Shown here one piece after another: positions 29,162-38,678 of a DNA stretch of 64,000 bases (within the stretch, counting starts at the first letter, position 1; each line of letters starts with the position of its first letter). The stretch spans positions 2,728,001 to 2,792,000 of the forward strand of contig NZ_CP076019.1 of NCBI RefSeq assembly GCF_018623055.1, in the 5' to 3' direction. The notes under the pieces were generated by a model that worked only from the letters and a program-made list of their open reading frames with translations, had not been told where the DNA came from and did no database searches. Position numbers and translations under genes: made by a program. This DNA comes from Halorubrum sp. 2020YC2. GTDB taxonomy: Archaea; Halobacteriota; Halobacteria; Halobacteriales; Haloferacaceae.

Positions 29162-30556
29162 ATGACCACACAGATCAAAGACCCCGTCCACGGATACATC
29201 GAACTCTCGGACCCGGTCGTCGATCGCGTGATCGACACCTCGGCGTTCCAGCGGCTCAGGTACGTCAAACAGCTCTCTGCGACGCATCTCGTCTATCCGG
29301 CGGCCAACCACACGCGGTTCGAACACAGTCTCGGCGTCTACCACCTCGGGCGTCGCGTCTTCGAGAACCTCCGCGAGGAGCCGTACTTCACCCGGGAGAC
29401 GTCGTCGGAGACGCTAGACGAGATCCAGTCGACGCTGGAGTGCGCGTGCCTGCTCCACGACGTCGGCCATCCGCCGTTCTCGCACGTCTGCGAGCGCTTC
29501 CTCGACCCGGCGGCGCTGCGGGATCGGCTCGCGCAGCGCGGGTTCGCTGCGTCGCTTCGCGAGGCCGGGGTCGGGGACGCTCCGCTCCGCGAGGCGAGCC
29601 CGCACGAGCTCATGAGCTGTTTGCTAATCTTAGACCGCTTCGACGACGCGCTTCGGTCGTTGTCGGTCGACCCGGAGGAGGTGTGCGCGTACGTCTTGGG
29701 GTACAGCCTGGTGTACGAACGCGGCGGACCGTGGCAGCACGGGCTGGGCGCGCAGCTGCTCCATTCGCCGGTCGACGTCGACCGGCTCGATTACATCTCT
29801 CGGGACAACTGGATGACGGGCGCGAACGTGTTGAACTTCGACACCGACCGCATGGTCGACGCCTACACCGCGCACCCCGACGAGGGGCTGGCGCTCTCGG
29901 AGAAGGCGCTTTCGACGCTCGGTAACTACCTCGAAGGGCGGATCGCGCTGTACATGTGGGTGACCCAGCACCACAAGTTGGTGTTCGCGAACGCGCTCCT
30001 TCGCGACCTCACCGAGCGGGCGGCCGCGCTGACCGGCGAGCCGCCGGTGACGATCGACGGCGTCCTCGACGGCGAGATCGACGACAACACCGTCGCGGAG
30101 CGGCTGCGACGACTCGCGCGCGACCGGCCTGAAACCACGTTTGCGACGCTGTACGACCGGTATCGCTCACGCCGGTTCCCGACGACCTGCTGGAAACACC
30201 GGATCGCGTACGCGGACCGGATCGACGTCGACCGCGAGGCGTTCGGGGAGTGGCTCGTTTCGAGCGACGACCGTCTCGAACGCGAACTCGCCGGCGAACT
30301 AGGCGTCGCGGCCCACGACGTGTGGATCGAGCGGTCGTACGTCCCCGAGTACGAGCCTTCGGAGCTGGCCGACATCCCGATCGCCTACGGGGGGACGACG
30401 CGGTCGGCCGGCGACTGGGGACTGTACGGCGACCGCGCGTTCGACAGCCCCATTCCGTTCGTCTACGTGCCGGACGGGAACCGGAAGCGCGCGACCCGGT
30501 GGCTCGTGGAGCGGTTCCGGGCCGAGTACGGCGCTGGACGGGAGCCCAACCGATAA
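29162..30556 (+). CDS. HD-domain phosphohydrolase (dGTPase/SAMHD1-like)
   Basis: The 464-aa protein has the SAMHD1/dGTPase-type opening MTTQIKDPVHGYIELSDPVV, then RFEHSLGVYHLG (H55), then CLLHDVGHPPFSH with the HD pair at residues 99-100. Downstream is SPVDVDRLDYISRDN, carrying the distal metal-binding Asp. The family includes deoxynucleoside triphosphate triphosphohydrolases, but archaeal members of this subgroup have few proven substrates. It is cytosolic, with no membrane segments. The preceding 241-bp gap (28921-29161) holds no gene that I can support. Confidence 0.9.
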   Translation: MTTQIKDPVHGYIELSDPVVDRVIDTSAFQRLRYVKQLSATHLVYPAANHTRFEHSLGVYHLGRRVFENLREEPYFTRETSSETLDEIQSTLECACLLHDVGHPPFSHVCERFLDPAALRDRLAQRGFAASLREAGVGDAPLREASPHELMSCLLILDRFDDALRSLSVDPEEVCAYVLGYSLVYERGGPWQHGLGAQLLHSPVDVDRLDYISRDNWMTGANVLNFDTDRMVDAYTAHPDEGLALSEKALSTLGNYLEGRIALYMWVTQHHKLVFANALLRDLTERAAALTGEPPVTIDGVLDGEIDDNTVAERLRRLARDRPETTFATLYDRYRSRRFPTTCWKHRIAYADRIDVDREAFGEWLVSSDDRLERELAGELGVAAHDVWIERSYVPEYEPSELADIPIAYGGTTRSAGDWGLYGDRAFDSPIPFVYVPDGNRKRATRWLVERFRAEYGAGREPNR

Positions 30557-30592
30557 CACCGGTGTCAGCCGGTCACCGTGCCGTCCCTCTCG

Positions 30593-30600
30593 TTTTTATA
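30593..30600 (+). promoter_or_regulatory. TATA box of the VOC-esterase operon
   Basis: TTTTTATA lies 25-32 bp before the ATG at 30625, the typical spacing for a leaderless haloarchaeal transcript. Confidence 0.6.
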
Positions 30601-30624
30601 CGTCTCGGCCGCCTCCGTTCGGGT

Positions 30625-31239
30625 ATGAGCGACGAGAGCCCGGCTCCGGTCACGTCGGAGCGTCCGGACGCACCGTTCCACACCAGCGGCACCGACCACA
30701 TCACGGTCTGGGGGAGCAACGAGGAGGACACCCTCGCCTTCTACCGCGACCTGCTCGGGATGCCGCTCGTGTTGCGGCAGCCGAACCTCGACGACCCCTC
30801 GCAGACGCACCTCTTCTTCGATACCGGTGACGGCCGGATCCTCACGGTGTTTGTGAGCGACGAGCGAGCGTCCGCGCGCGGCCAGCGCGTCAACACGGGC
30901 GCCGTCCACCACCTGTGTTTCAGCGTCGAGCCGGACGAGTACGAGGAGATCATGGCCGCCCTCGAAGAGGCGGGCAAGGGATACAACGTGTTCGACCGCG
31001 GCATCTTCCACTCGATTTACACGCAGGACAACAACGGGCTGGTCATCGAGCTGTCGGCCGACAAGTACGAGATCCCCGCCGACCGGAAGGGCGAGGTGCT
31101 CGCGACCGCGCAGCGCCTCCGCGAGGAGGACGGCGCGGATTTCGCGCAGGACCGCCACATGGAGGGCGCCCTCGAAGAGCTTGGCCTCCCGGTGAACAAA
31201 CACGACCTGCCGGACGCCGACGCCGGGGTCGGAGTCTGA
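30625..31239 (+). CDS. VOC (glyoxalase/extradiol dioxygenase-like) family protein
   Basis: The 204-aa protein has the VOC start DHITVWGSNEEDTLAFYRDL and LGMPLVLRQPNLDDPSQTHL, with a metal-ligand His in SGTDHITV. The second half has GAVHHLCFSV and IFHSIYTQDNNGLVIELS, providing His and Glu ligands. The paired beta-alpha-beta-beta-beta modules suit ring-cleaving dioxygenase or glyoxalase chemistry; the exact substrate is unknown. It is followed after 1 bp by an esterase gene. This VOC-hydrolase pair is recurrent in haloarchaea, so the two probably act on the same compound. Confidence 0.88.
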   Translation: MSDESPAPVTSERPDAPFHTSGTDHITVWGSNEEDTLAFYRDLLGMPLVLRQPNLDDPSQTHLFFDTGDGRILTVFVSDERASARGQRVNTGAVHHLCFSVEPDEYEEIMAALEEAGKGYNVFDRGIFHSIYTQDNNGLVIELSADKYEIPADRKGEVLATAQRLREEDGADFAQDRHMEGALEELGLPVNKHDLPDADAGVGV

Positions 31240-31240
31240 G

Positions 31241-32005
31241 ATGGCCGGACGATCCCCGGACCCGCACGCCGGCGACGACCCGCACGGCGACGAGCCGCTC
31301 GTCACCGCCGGGACGCCGCTCGACGACGCCGACGCGGCGCTCGTGCTCGTTCACGGGCGCGGCGCGACCGCGCGGAGCGTCGTCGACCTGGGCGAACAGC
31401 TCGCCGGCGACCGCGACGTCGCAGTCTCGCCGGCGGAGTCGCCGGCTGCCAGAGAGGCCTCCGGTCTCTCACTACTCGCGCCGGCGGCCGCCGGCAACAC
31501 CTGGTACCCGAACTCGTTCCTCTCGCCGGTCGCGGACAACGAGCCGGGCCGCACCTCCGGGCTTCGAGCGGTCGGCGCCGCGGTCGACCGCGCGGTCGAG
31601 TCCGGAATCGACCGCGATCGCCTCCTCGTCGGCGGCTTCTCGCAGGGCGCCTGTCTCGCGAGCGAGTTCGTCGCCCGGAACCCGACGCGGTACGGCGGTA
31701 TCGCCGTCTTCAGCGGCGGGTTGATCGGTGAGTCGATCGACGTCGACGACTACCTCGCGGACGCGACCGCGGCCGGCCCGGAGGGGTCCACGGGCGCCGA
31801 CGGGGGTCCTCTCTTCGGGACGCCGGCGTTCGTCGGCTGTAGCGACGTCGATCCGCACATCCCCGAGGAGCGGGTCCACGAGACGACGGCGGTGCTGGAG
31901 GCGCTCGGCGCGGACGTCGACGAGCGGATCTACGAAGGGATGGGGCACGGGATCAACGACGACGAGGTCGAGGCGGCCTCGGAGCTGGTCGCGTCGCTTT
32001 CGTAG
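31241..32005 (+). CDS. Alpha/beta hydrolase, phospholipase/carboxylesterase type
   Basis: The 254-aa protein is cotranscribed with the VOC gene (1-bp gap). The nucleophile elbow GGFSQGACLA has the catalytic Ser. VGCSDVDPHIPEERV gives the Asp, and YEGMGHGINDDE gives the His. The early segment ALVLVHGRGATA supplies the oxyanion region. This is the pattern of the small carboxylesterase/acyl-protein-thioesterase family. The N-terminal 25 residues are disordered and acidic. It would be a cytosolic ester hydrolase; the substrate is unknown. Confidence 0.88.
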   Translation: MAGRSPDPHAGDDPHGDEPLVTAGTPLDDADAALVLVHGRGATARSVVDLGEQLAGDRDVAVSPAESPAAREASGLSLLAPAAAGNTWYPNSFLSPVADNEPGRTSGLRAVGAAVDRAVESGIDRDRLLVGGFSQGACLASEFVARNPTRYGGIAVFSGGLIGESIDVDDYLADATAAGPEGSTGADGGPLFGTPAFVGCSDVDPHIPEERVHETTAVLEALGADVDERIYEGMGHGINDDEVEAASELVASLS

Positions 32006-32042
32006 GTCCGCCTCTCGGCTTCCGAGCCCTTGTCGCCCTACT

Positions 32043-32750
32043 CTACGGAGCCGCGGCGATCGATAACCCCAGCGCCGCCAGCGCGGCGACGAACAGCGCG
32101 CCGCCGAGCGCCGTCGCCCCCGCTGACAGCCCGCCCGTCAGCGTCGCGACCGACGCCGGGACCCCGACGGCGGCGGCGAAAAGCGCCACCGCGATGCTTC
32201 CCGTCGCCATCGGGTCGGCGGCTCGGACGCGACGCCGGAGTCCGGAACACTCCTTCGACGGGGCGGCGTCGCGGTCGGCTCCGTCGCCGTCGCCCGCTCG
32301 CTCGGCGGGGCCACCGTTCCCGGGCGCACCGCCGGCCTCTCTCGTCTGTCGCCCGGTCACGATCCGCCAGCGGCCGTTCTCGTTTCGCGCCCTGGCGAAC
32401 TCCCCGCCGACGAGGTCGGCGGCGGCCGGGGAGTAGCCGAGTCCGCGGACCAGCGCGAGGAAGTCGCTCTCGTCGTACCGGCCCGCGGTCGGCCAGCGGT
32501 AGCGGTCGCGCAGACGCTCGCCGGTCGGGAGCGCGTACGCGACGCGGACGACGTCACCGTCCCGCTCCCACCCGAGCAGCTGGACCCGGACGGTGCCGTC
32601 CTCGGCGGCGTGGCGGTCCAGCAGGTACAGTTCGGTCGCGTCGTCGAGGGCCGCCGGGTCGCGCTCCGCGAAGGCGAGCGACGGCTCCTCGGCGGTCGGT
32701 TCCGACCGCCCGACCTCGGGACTGCTCGCCTCCGTCTCCGGAGCGTCCAT
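32043..32750 (-). CDS. Haloarchaeal hypothetical protein with two C-terminal membrane helices
   Basis: The 235-aa protein has an acidic, soluble N-terminal region with a folded part around residues 40-130 (ELYLLDRHAAEDGTVRVQLL; RVAYALPTGERLRDRYRWPT). A Gly/Asp-rich linker follows, then two membrane helices near 180-202 and 210-232. No recognised domain is present. The membrane tail suggests that the soluble part faces the cytoplasm. It ends 38 bp from the esterase gene (convergent). Confidence 0.6.
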   Translation of the reverse strand: MDAPETEASSPEVGRSEPTAEEPSLAFAERDPAALDDATELYLLDRHAAEDGTVRVQLLGWERDGDVVRVAYALPTGERLRDRYRWPTAGRYDESDFLALVRGLGYSPAAADLVGGEFARARNENGRWRIVTGRQTREAGGAPGNGGPAERAGDGDGADRDAAPSKECSGLRRRVRAADPMATGSIAVALFAAAVGVPASVATLTGGLSAGATALGGALFVAALAALGLSIAAAP

Positions 32751-32832
32751 GGATATCGTTGTCGCTCGACGCTGATAAGTGTCGATCCGAACGGTCAGGA
32801 GCCCCGGGACCGCGGTCGGTGGCGCCCCGGCC

Positions 32833-34890
32833 TCACGCCAGCCAGTCGTCGGGCTTCGTGTCGTAGTCGACCTCGTCCGCGACGATGCGCGCTTCGACCG
32901 CGTCGTCGAGGTCGTGTTCGGTCACCTCGCCCCCGTCGTACTGGAAGCGAACGCCGACCTCGGTGCCCTCCGGCTCCTCGCCCCGGCGCTTGGCGCGCCG
33001 GGCGGCGCCCTCGTCGTACTCGACGCGGACCGTCGCGAGGTTCACCGGGCGGCCCCACAGCTCGAAGACGCGCTTCAGCGTCTCCTTCGCGCGCTCCTCG
33101 TCGAGCGCGACCCCGTTGTAGCGGTGGCCCAAGAGGAGCTCGCCCCGGTTCCGGAAGTTGCCGTCCAGCACGACGACCGTCGGCTTGCCGAAGTTCGTGA
33201 ACCGGAGGAGCAGCTTCCGGCGCACGTCGTCGGCGTCGACGCTGGCGACGCGGTGCTCCTCGGCGGCCCGGCTGTACTCGTAGGTGAAGTAGTTCCCCTC
33301 GCGGACGAACTCGTCCGTGAGGAACGCGTCGATGAACGTCACGTCGTTGTGGCTCTCGCGCACCTCGAACATGCGCTCCCAGCCGGCCGCGCGGTCGACG
33401 TCGTCGATCGCGGCCCCGACCGTCTCGTACCGGTCGACGTCGAACAGGTACCGCGCCTGCTCTTCGAGCGCTTCCCGGGAGACGTTCCGGAGCGCGCCGC
33501 GGTGGTCCGACCGCGAGAGGACGAAGTGCCGCTCCGCGAGCCCCTCGCGCGTGAGCAGCTTCCACGGGTACCGTTCGACGTCGACGTCGCCGGACCCCTC
33601 TTCGTCGTCGCTTCTCTCGGACAGCGCCCGGTCGACCGCCTCGGCGTCGACGCGCGGGTCGCCGTCGGTGGCGAGGTCGGCCAGCTCGTCCAGCGTCGCC
33701 GGGCCGGCGCCCGCGATCGCCGGGTGTGGTTCGAGCAGGGCCGCGACCTCGTCTAAGTCGATCCGCGAGTGGAAGTTCTCGGGGGTCACCCCTTCGACGC
33801 GGAGCAGCTTGTCGATCACCTCTCGGCGGGCGGCCCGCAGCTCCACGTGCGTCCACAGCTCGAACCCGAGCTTGTAGGGGTTGAGCCCGGGCGAGCCGAG
33901 CACCCGCGACATGTGATCCGCGTACGTGAGGAACTCGTCGGGACCGGCGAACCCCTCGCCGCCCATCATCACCGACTCCCAGTACGTCGCCCACCCCTCG
34001 TTCATGACCTTCGTCTGCTTCTGTCCCGCGAAGTAGTACGCCTCCTCGCGGATCGCGTCGATGACGGTCGTCTCCCACGGCTCGCGGTCGACCGCCTTCC
34101 CGCTCTCGGAGTCGTACCGCTTCCCGTGGTCGCGCAGGAACGCGAGCACGTCCGGACGCGGCTCCTCGGGTTCGACTCCCTCCCCGCGCTCTTCGAGCCA
34201 CTCGTCGTCGAACACGTCGCGGCGCACCTCCGCGGAGAGGTCGAGGTCGTCGATCCGGTCTTCGATCGCCGCGAGCGGGTCCGCGTCGTCGTCGCTCACG
34301 TCCGCCGCGACGCCCGGCTCCTCCACGGAGCGGGCGGCGTCGACCGGGCTGTGCTGGTCGATCGTGTCCTCCAAGGCGGTCACGGCGTCGATCAGCCGCT
34401 CCACCTCGTCGCGGTCGACGTCGGCCCGCCTCGCGATCGCCGCGATCCGGTCGGCGTTGCGCTCCAGCCGCGCCGCGGCGTTCGGGCCGTCCTCTCCCCG
34501 GTCGGCGTAGAGGCCGAACCAGTCGTTGTTCGAGAAGAAGTCCGCGTGCGCCTCCACGTGGGTGATCACGGCCTTCTGGTCGGCCACCGAGTTCGACTCC
34601 TGGAGGAACGCGTGGGCCGGGTCGTCGTTGTTGACTATCTCGAACGCCTTCCCCAGCCCGTGGCGGTCCTTCTTCTTCTGTCGCTCGTAGTTCATCCCCC
34701 ACCGCCAGTGGGGGTACCGGCGCTGGAAGCCGCCGTAGGCGATCAGCTCGTTCATCTGGTCGTGGTCGACCACCCAGTACCGCACCGGGTACGGATCCAG
34801 TCCCAGCCGCTCGGCCAGCGCTCGCGCCTCGCGGGCCGGCTCGTCCAGCGTCTCGGCCTCGCGTTTCGCCTCGACGCGTTCGTCCCTCAT
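32833..34890 (-). CDS. spoVR: SpoVR-family protein
   Basis: The 685-aa protein has the SpoVR hallmarks [39 protein letters not shown] and [20 protein letters not shown] near the N-terminus. INEGWATYW-type motifs follow ([20 protein letters not shown]). It is longer than E. coli YcgB (about 510 aa) because of an acidic middle and extended C-terminus. Its biochemical activity is unknown. It is consistently linked to PrkA kinases and YeaH, and is implicated in starvation or stress responses in bacteria. Its ATG overlaps the yeaH stop by 4 bp, so it is the last gene of the four-gene operon. Confidence 0.93.
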   Translation of the reverse strand: MRDERVEAKREAETLDEPAREARALAERLGLDPYPVRYWVVDHDQMNELIAYGGFQRRYPHWRWGMNYERQKKKDRHGLGKAFEIVNNDDPAHAFLQESNSVADQKAVITHVEAHADFFSNNDWFGLYADRGEDGPNAAARLERNADRIAAIARRADVDRDEVERLIDAVTALEDTIDQHSPVDAARSVEEPGVAADVSDDDADPLAAIEDRIDDLDLSAEVRRDVFDDEWLEERGEGVEPEEPRPDVLAFLRDHGKRYDSESGKAVDREPWETTVIDAIREEAYYFAGQKQTKVMNEGWATYWESVMMGGEGFAGPDEFLTYADHMSRVLGSPGLNPYKLGFELWTHVELRAARREVIDKLLRVEGVTPENFHSRIDLDEVAALLEPHPAIAGAGPATLDELADLATDGDPRVDAEAVDRALSERSDDEEGSGDVDVERYPWKLLTREGLAERHFVLSRSDHRGALRNVSREALEEQARYLFDVDRYETVGAAIDDVDRAAGWERMFEVRESHNDVTFIDAFLTDEFVREGNYFTYEYSRAAEEHRVASVDADDVRRKLLLRFTNFGKPTVVVLDGNFRNRGELLLGHRYNGVALDEERAKETLKRVFELWGRPVNLATVRVEYDEGAARRAKRRGEEPEGTEVGVRFQYDGGEVTEHDLDDAVEARIVADEVDYDTKPDDWLA

Positions 34891-36266
34891 CGCCGTTCAC
34901 CTCCGTCGGCGGCCGCGGACCCGCCGGGAGCCGCGTCGCCGTCGCCGGACGCCTCCGTGCTGAGTATCTCGTAGATGGCGTCCGTCACGTCGTCCGGCTC
35001 CGAGACGCGCGCCACCGCGACGTCGTCGGCGTCCGTGAACGCGGACTCGACCTCGTCGGCGTGGCGGGCGTTGGCCGCGCCGTCGCCGGGCTGGGTCTCC
35101 ACGTACGCGTGGAGGTTCGCGTCGATCGACTCCATCAGCGGGACCACCCGCTCTCTGGTGTCGCTGCCGGCGTTCTCGGAGTCGCCGGCGGCGAACACGT
35201 ACCGGTTCCACTCGCTGTACGGGTACTCCTCGAGGAGATCCTCGACGAGTTCGTAGGCGCTGGAGATCCGGGTCCCGCCGCCCGACTGGACCCCGAAGAA
35301 CTCCTCGCGGTCGACCTCCCACGCCTCCGCGTCGTGGACGACGTACCGGAACTCGGCGGCGTCGTACTTTCCGGTCAGGTACCAGTCCATCGGCGTGAAC
35401 ACGCGCTCGACGAGTTCGCGTTTCGTCTCCCGCATCGAGCCCGAGGCGTCGCGGACGTTGACGACGACGACGTTGCGCTCGCGCTCCTCGATCACCTCCG
35501 GGTGCCGGAACCGCTCGTCCTCCCGGCGGAAGGGGACGCTGTCGAGCCCCTCGCGGCGGATCCGCTGGGTGACCGGCTCGCGGTCGACCGCGTCGTCGAG
35601 CGCGTCGAAGCTCTCCCACCGGTCGAGCGCTTCCACCGGCTCGCCCGCCTCGTCCGCGAGCGTCGCGGCCGCGTCCGCGATCCACGCCCGCGAGACGGGG
35701 ATCCCCCCGTCGCGCGCCCACGCGAACACGTCGTCCACGTCGGCGCCGGCGACGAACAGCCCCTCGCGGACGTACTCGCCGTCGAAGTCCGTCGCGAGGT
35801 GGCGCTTCAGCCCGCGCTTGAAGAACTCGTCGACGTCGAGTGTGCCTCGCGGACCGGCGCGCGCGGTGTCGGTGAAGTCGCCCTCCACCTCCTCGATAAC
35901 CCGCTTCCCCTTCGGTTCGAGGTCGAGGCCGAGCGCCTCGTCCAGTTCGCGGGCGAACTCCTCCGGGTCCATCTCGTAGTACTCGTGATCGCCGCCCTCC
36001 TCGCCCGGCTCGCCCGCCTCGTCGCCGTCGCCCGGCTCGGGGTCGACCGGCTGGCCGGGCTGCGGCTGCCCGTCGCCGCCCTGTCCGACCCCGCCCGCGG
36101 ACCGCTGATCGTACTCGAAGGCGGGGAGGTCGACCACCTTGACGGGGATCCGAATCCGGTCCGGACCGGAGCCGCCGAGGTTGCCGTGGCTGATGAACTC
36201 CGCGAGGTCCTCCCGGCGCGTCTCGCCCACCTCCCGGAACCGCTCGCGGTCCTCGGTCAGTCCCAC
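34887..36266 (-). CDS. yeaH: YeaH/YhbH (UPF0229) family protein with VWA-like domain
   Basis: The 459-aa protein starts [20 protein letters not shown] and has [20 protein letters not shown], the family signature. A Gly/Pro/Gln-rich acidic linker follows (residues about 75-105). A von Willebrand A-type MIDAS motif occurs in [19 protein letters not shown] (D-x-S-G-S, about residue 265), and [17 protein letters not shown] fits the second MIDAS segment. In bacteria the gene accompanies prkA and spoVR and the protein interacts with the kinase. It overlaps prkA2 by 10 bp upstream and spoVR by 4 bp downstream, which indicates tight coupling. Confidence 0.93.
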   Translation of the reverse strand: MGLTEDRERFREVGETRREDLAEFISHGNLGGSGPDRIRIPVKVVDLPAFEYDQRSAGGVGQGGDGQPQPGQPVDPEPGDGDEAGEPGEEGGDHEYYEMDPEEFARELDEALGLDLEPKGKRVIEEVEGDFTDTARAGPRGTLDVDEFFKRGLKRHLATDFDGEYVREGLFVAGADVDDVFAWARDGGIPVSRAWIADAAATLADEAGEPVEALDRWESFDALDDAVDREPVTQRIRREGLDSVPFRREDERFRHPEVIEERERNVVVVNVRDASGSMRETKRELVERVFTPMDWYLTGKYDAAEFRYVVHDAEAWEVDREEFFGVQSGGGTRISSAYELVEDLLEEYPYSEWNRYVFAAGDSENAGSDTRERVVPLMESIDANLHAYVETQPGDGAANARHADEVESAFTDADDVAVARVSEPDDVTDAIYEILSTEASGDGDAAPGGSAAADGGERR

Positions 36267-38677
36267 GGGCTCTCACCCCCGTTCGGGTCGCCGCCGTTCG
36301 GATCGCCGTCGGCGGCGCGCCCCCCGTCGACGTCCGGCCACTCCTCCCGCACGTCCTCCATCACGGCGCGGGTCGTCAGCTCCGCGGAGGCGGGGCTGTA
36401 CCCCCGCTCGCACAGGCGAGCCACCGTCGCCTCCTTCACCCGCGCGGTCTCGGTGTCGGCGGGCGGGTCGGGCCACGCCGCGGGGTCGAGGTCCGGGAAC
36501 CGCCGCTTCACGTCTGCGAGGTCGTTCGCGTCGATCACCGCCTTCAGGTCGGGCACTTCCCGGAGGTCGACGTCGTCGACGCTGAACGCGTCGCCGCGGT
36601 TGCGCCACGCGTACCGCGTGAGCCCCCGTATCACGCGCTCGCGACGGAAGCGCTCGACGTCGCGGCTCGGCTCGGTCCCGCGGTAGTCGCCCTCCTCGAA
36701 CCGCCCGAGCGTCTCCGTCTCGAACACCTTCATCGCGAGCGGGTCCGGCGCTTCGTCCTCGCGGTCGCGCCTCGTCGGCTCGCCCTCGTCCCACGCGTAC
36801 ACGTGCTCGACGTACTCCGCGACCGTCTCGGTCGAGACGGTCTCCTCCGCGAGGACCGCGTCGACCACGTCTTCCCGCTGTCGCTCGCGGATCCGCGCCG
36901 CGACCGGGTCGCGGCGCCCGGCGAACTCCGCGGCCTCGGCCCGCGAGAAGACGGGGGCGTCCTCAAGCCCGTCGGCCATCGCGTCGAGCACGTCCGTCGG
37001 GGTGACGACGCGCTCGACGGGGAGGTCGGGGTGGCTGCGGTCGGCGGTCGTCGCGAGCAGGTCCGCGAGCGCGTCCCGGGCGTAGGTGACCGGGATCCCG
37101 TTGCGCCCGTCCCCCGCCGCGAGGTCGACGTCGTCGACGGTGACCGCGTCGTCGCCGCGCCGCGTCTCCCCGGTCTCGTACAGCTCCGCGGTCTCGATCA
37201 GGTCGAGGTCGCCCGGCAGGTCGTCGGCGTCGAGCCGCGTGACGACCGCGTACAGCGCCGCGGCCCCGACCGCGTGAGGCGCGACCTCGCGCTCGACGAC
37301 CGTCCCGTCCGACTCCCGGACCTCGACCGACAGCGGCGCCGCACCGGGATCGCCCGCGGCGACGTCCCCGCCGTCCGCGCCGGCGGCGGCAGTCGCGTCG
37401 GTCGCGCCGGGGTCGTCGGTGCCGGCGCTCGCCCCCTCGACCGCGGTCGCGCCCGCCACCTCCCGGCGGAGCAGCCGCGCCTCCAGCCGGCGGTTCGTGA
37501 GGTAGCGGAACTCGTGTTTCGAGAGCCGCCGCTTCAGCGCCTTCAGCGGGTCGGCGTCCCCCCGCTCGGCGTGGCGGTCTAGCTCCGCGTCGAGGTCGGG
37601 ATTCGAGATGACGATCAGCTGGGTGTCCAAATCCATCCCGATCCCCTTGTCCAGCTTCACGCGCCGCTCGTCGGGGACGTTGAGCAGTCGCCGGAGCAGG
37701 TCGGCGTGCTGGCTCGCGTCCTCGACGACGGTGGCGACGCCGTTCCCCTGCGAGAGCACGCCGTCGTAGCTGAACGCCTGCGGGTTCTTCCGGCCGCGCG
37801 AGTCGAGCTCGCGTAACATTCCGCCCATCCACGAGCCGACGAGCCGCTCTTTCGGCGTCCCGTCGTCCTCGGCGTGGAGGACGCCGATCCCCCGGCCCAC
37901 GTCGACGACGTAGCTCGTCACGCGCAGGTGGTCGCGGTCGGTGATCGACGAGAACAGGTCCCGGCGCCCCCGCTCGCGGTAGGCCGACTCCAAGTGGTCG
38001 TACGCCTCGCGGCTGAACGGGTCCAGCTCCACGTCGGCGGCGATCGGGTACGCGTCGTCGACCGCGTCCGCGACCGACTCCCGGACCCCCTCGGGGAACA
38101 CCGACAGCGGGTGCGACTGGACCGGGCTGCGGTACCACTCCCCGGCGTCGCCGCCGTCGCCGTACGAGAGCGACGCCGCGCCCGCGCCGCCGCCCCCGCC
38201 GGTCCCGGCCCCGCTCACGTTCCACTCGACGGTGTACCGCCTGCCGGCGTCGGTCTTCGAGAACGCGCGGAGCCCGTTGATCAGACACCGCTTGAACTCC
38301 GACTTCCCCGTCGCGGTCGGGCCGTCGATCCAGACGATTGTCTCGTCGCTGCCGCGCCCGGTCGCGGCCGCGCGGAGGTCGTCGACGAACGCGTTGAGCG
38401 CGCGGGTGTTGCCCAGCACGGCGTGTTCGCCGCCGTTCGCCGGGTCGTCGAAGAAGCGGTACCGGTCGAGCGTCTCGCCGCGCTCGCGGACCTCCCGGGT
38501 GCCCCGCGACTCGATGGCCGCGAGGACGTACCCCGCGCCGGAGGCGGCCGCGGTCGGACGCTCCAGCACGCGGTCGACGTAGGACGCGAGGCTCATCGGC
38601 GGGTCGTACGCCCCTCGAAGCGCCTCGTCGGCGGCGTCGAGGAACCCCTCGCCGTCGGGTCGGGTGCGGTCGCTCAT
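36257..38677 (-). CDS. PrkA-type serine protein kinase, second divergent paralogue
   Basis: The 806-aa protein has AAA+-like features. Walker A is [10 protein letters not shown] (residues 119-126) and a Walker B-like segment is [17 protein letters not shown]. It has a central PrkA-like organisation but includes insertions rich in Ala/Gly (about residues 400-440). The ATG at 38677 is chosen because the upstream extension is Arg-rich and non-haloarchaeal. It starts 1 bp after the prkA stop and overlaps yeaH. Two prkA-like genes in tandem is the usual haloarchaeal arrangement; the more divergent copy may be a regulatory partner or a separate kinase. Confidence 0.88.
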   Translation of the reverse strand: MSDRTRPDGEGFLDAADEALRGAYDPPMSLASYVDRVLERPTAAASGAGYVLAAIESRGTREVRERGETLDRYRFFDDPANGGEHAVLGNTRALNAFVDDLRAAATGRGSDETIVWIDGPTATGKSEFKRCLINGLRAFSKTDAGRRYTVEWNVSGAGTGGGGGAGAASLSYGDGGDAGEWYRSPVQSHPLSVFPEGVRESVADAVDDAYPIAADVELDPFSREAYDHLESAYRERGRRDLFSSITDRDHLRVTSYVVDVGRGIGVLHAEDDGTPKERLVGSWMGGMLRELDSRGRKNPQAFSYDGVLSQGNGVATVVEDASQHADLLRRLLNVPDERRVKLDKGIGMDLDTQLIVISNPDLDAELDRHAERGDADPLKALKRRLSKHEFRYLTNRRLEARLLRREVAGATAVEGASAGTDDPGATDATAAAGADGGDVAAGDPGAAPLSVEVRESDGTVVEREVAPHAVGAAALYAVVTRLDADDLPGDLDLIETAELYETGETRRGDDAVTVDDVDLAAGDGRNGIPVTYARDALADLLATTADRSHPDLPVERVVTPTDVLDAMADGLEDAPVFSRAEAAEFAGRRDPVAARIRERQREDVVDAVLAEETVSTETVAEYVEHVYAWDEGEPTRRDREDEAPDPLAMKVFETETLGRFEEGDYRGTEPSRDVERFRRERVIRGLTRYAWRNRGDAFSVDDVDLREVPDLKAVIDANDLADVKRRFPDLDPAAWPDPPADTETARVKEATVARLCERGYSPASAELTTRAVMEDVREEWPDVDGGRAADGDPNGGDPNGGESPWD

Positions 38678-38678
38678 C

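Noticed and set aside
34897-36276. Second minus-strand open frame over yeaH (459 aa, Arg-rich)
   Set aside because: It is the same DNA in another frame with extreme Arg content. The yeaH frame has the family motifs.
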